Assembly: GCA_946042585.1 (NCBI GenBank) | Contig: CAMGDO010000066.1 | Coordinates: 1-5,997, forward strand | Source of the DNA: an uncultured Clostridia bacterium | GTDB lineage: Bacteria; Bacillota; Clostridia; Christensenellales; Aristaeellaceae | Direction of reading: 5' to 3' | Length of the DNA: 5,997 bases | In this document: piece after piece, positions 5,630 to 5,997 of the stretch | Position numbering within the stretch: position 1 is the first letter of the stretch | How the letters are laid out: each line of letters opens with the position of its first letter | The notes under the pieces: model-generated | What the model was told of the DNA's origin: nothing | What the model saw: only the letters and a program-made list of their open reading frames with translations | Databases searched by the model: none | Translations under genes and position numbers: made by a program

Positions 5630-5646
5630 AAATGGGTTGACAAGAC
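5630..5646 (-). promoter_or_regulatory. Operator copy 4, inverted, over repressor -35
   Basis: Read on the minus strand this is GTCTTGTCAACCCATTT, one base different from copy 3. It contains the rightward -35 TTGACA, so binding here could autoregulate the repressor. Confidence 0.75.
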
Positions 5647-5665
5647 TTTTATTCGGATATATACT
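5637..5665 (+). promoter_or_regulatory. Rightward repressor promoter
   Basis: TTGACA (5637-5642), a 17-bp spacer and TATACT (5660-5665) match consensus at 11 of 12 positions. The start should fall near 5670-5673, at or next to the Shine-Dalgarno GGAGG (5673-5677), so the leader is only about 15 nt. Confidence 0.88.
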
Positions 5666-5685
5666 ATTGGTAGGAGGTGATACAA

Positions 5686-5997
5686 TTGATTTCGGACAGA
5701 TTTAAACAAATGCGAGATGCATTGGGGAAAACGCAGACTGAATTCGGGGAAGGAATCGGTGTAAGCCGATCCGTAATCAAAAACATCGAATACGGAGTAA
5801 CACAACCCACAAAGTTGTTTTTGAATCACTTATGCGAAGTGTATAAAGTGAACCTGAATTGGCTCGAAACCGGCGAAGGCGAAATGTTCGACAGAGCAAA
5901 TCAGCCGGACGAAACCGCCCGGATGATCGAATCGGTGAACGATAGCCCGGCGATGCGCAGCCTGCTGGCGACCTGGGCGCAGCTCAGCGACGAAAAC
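5686..5997 (+). CDS. XRE-family (CI/Cro-like) phage repressor, N-terminal 104 codons (runs off right edge)
   Basis: The start is TTG at 5686, because GGAGGTGA (5673-5680) places it 8 bases after GGAGG; the next in-frame ATG at 5710 is too far. Residues 4-60 form a standard HTH_3 domain: RFKQMRDALGKTQTEFGEGI, then GVSRSVIKNIEYG as turn and recognition helix, then the LNWLETGEGEMF end typical of Clostridia phage repressors. Residues 70-104 are helical (ARMIESVNDSPAMRSLLATW), probably a dimerisation part, and the frame is open at the window end. It is known of the family that such proteins bind palindromic operators and keep the lytic operon off. The four operators next to it are the likely targets. 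Whether a peptidase-type C-terminal domain follows cannot be seen. Confidence 0.9.
   Translation, partial: MISDRFKQMRDALGKTQTEFGEGIGVSRSVIKNIEYGVTQPTKLFLNHLCEVYKVNLNWLETGEGEMFDRANQPDETARMIESVNDSPAMRSLLATWAQLSDEN

Overview
The window looks like the early-control and recombination region of a temperate phage or prophage, probably from a GC-rich Firmicute (Clostridia/Oscillospiraceae-like; inferred from strong GGAGGTGA ribosome binding sites, consensus sigma-A promoters and the protein types). A rightward repressor gene at the right end (from 5686, cut by the window edge) stands back to back with a leftward operon that fills the rest of the window.

Control switch (5513-5685). This AT-rich stretch holds two divergent near-perfect sigma-A promoters: leftward TTGACA-17-TATAAT and rightward TTGACA-17-TATACT. 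It also holds four copies of a 17-bp operator, three on + and one inverted, which overlap both promoters. The + strand gene is an XRE-family repressor that starts at TTG.

Leftward operon, in order of transcription: a 44-aa protein (5378-5512); a 70-aa protein (5073-5285); a 133-aa coiled-coil protein (4647-5048); a 738-bp stretch without a credible gene (3909-4646); a 212-aa phage protein with a glycine/aromatic-rich C-terminus (3270-3908); an 82-aa protein; a 94-aa protein with one membrane segment; a 131-bp gap carrying rightward promoter and terminator signals; a 69-aa protein; a Sak/Rad52-like annealing protein (1609-2415); a Gp157-family protein (1131-1622); a NinB-like recombination protein (616-1134); a 52-aa Cys-rich acidic protein; and the first 159 codons of a probable replication-region protein (1-477). 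That last gene carries nine in-phase 12-bp repeats, which could be origin iterons. Most genes overlap by a few bases, as in a translationally coupled phage operon. Together they suggest lysogeny control followed by DNA recombination and replication.

Most unusual feature. The 738-bp gap is filled on the minus strand by a lattice of GC dinucleotides spaced 5 or 6 bp apart, sometimes 10. A hand count over 300 bp gives 58 steps, a mean of about 5.17 bp, or roughly half a DNA helical turn. The spacing is not a multiple of three and no reading frame respects it, so the constraint appears to act on DNA or RNA rather than protein. Degenerate 36-bp and roughly 47-57-bp tandem repeats lie on top of it. 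Its function is unknown to me. It is followed by a UUCG-loop hairpin and then by the 212-aa protein, and this pairing is the best candidate here for something undescribed.
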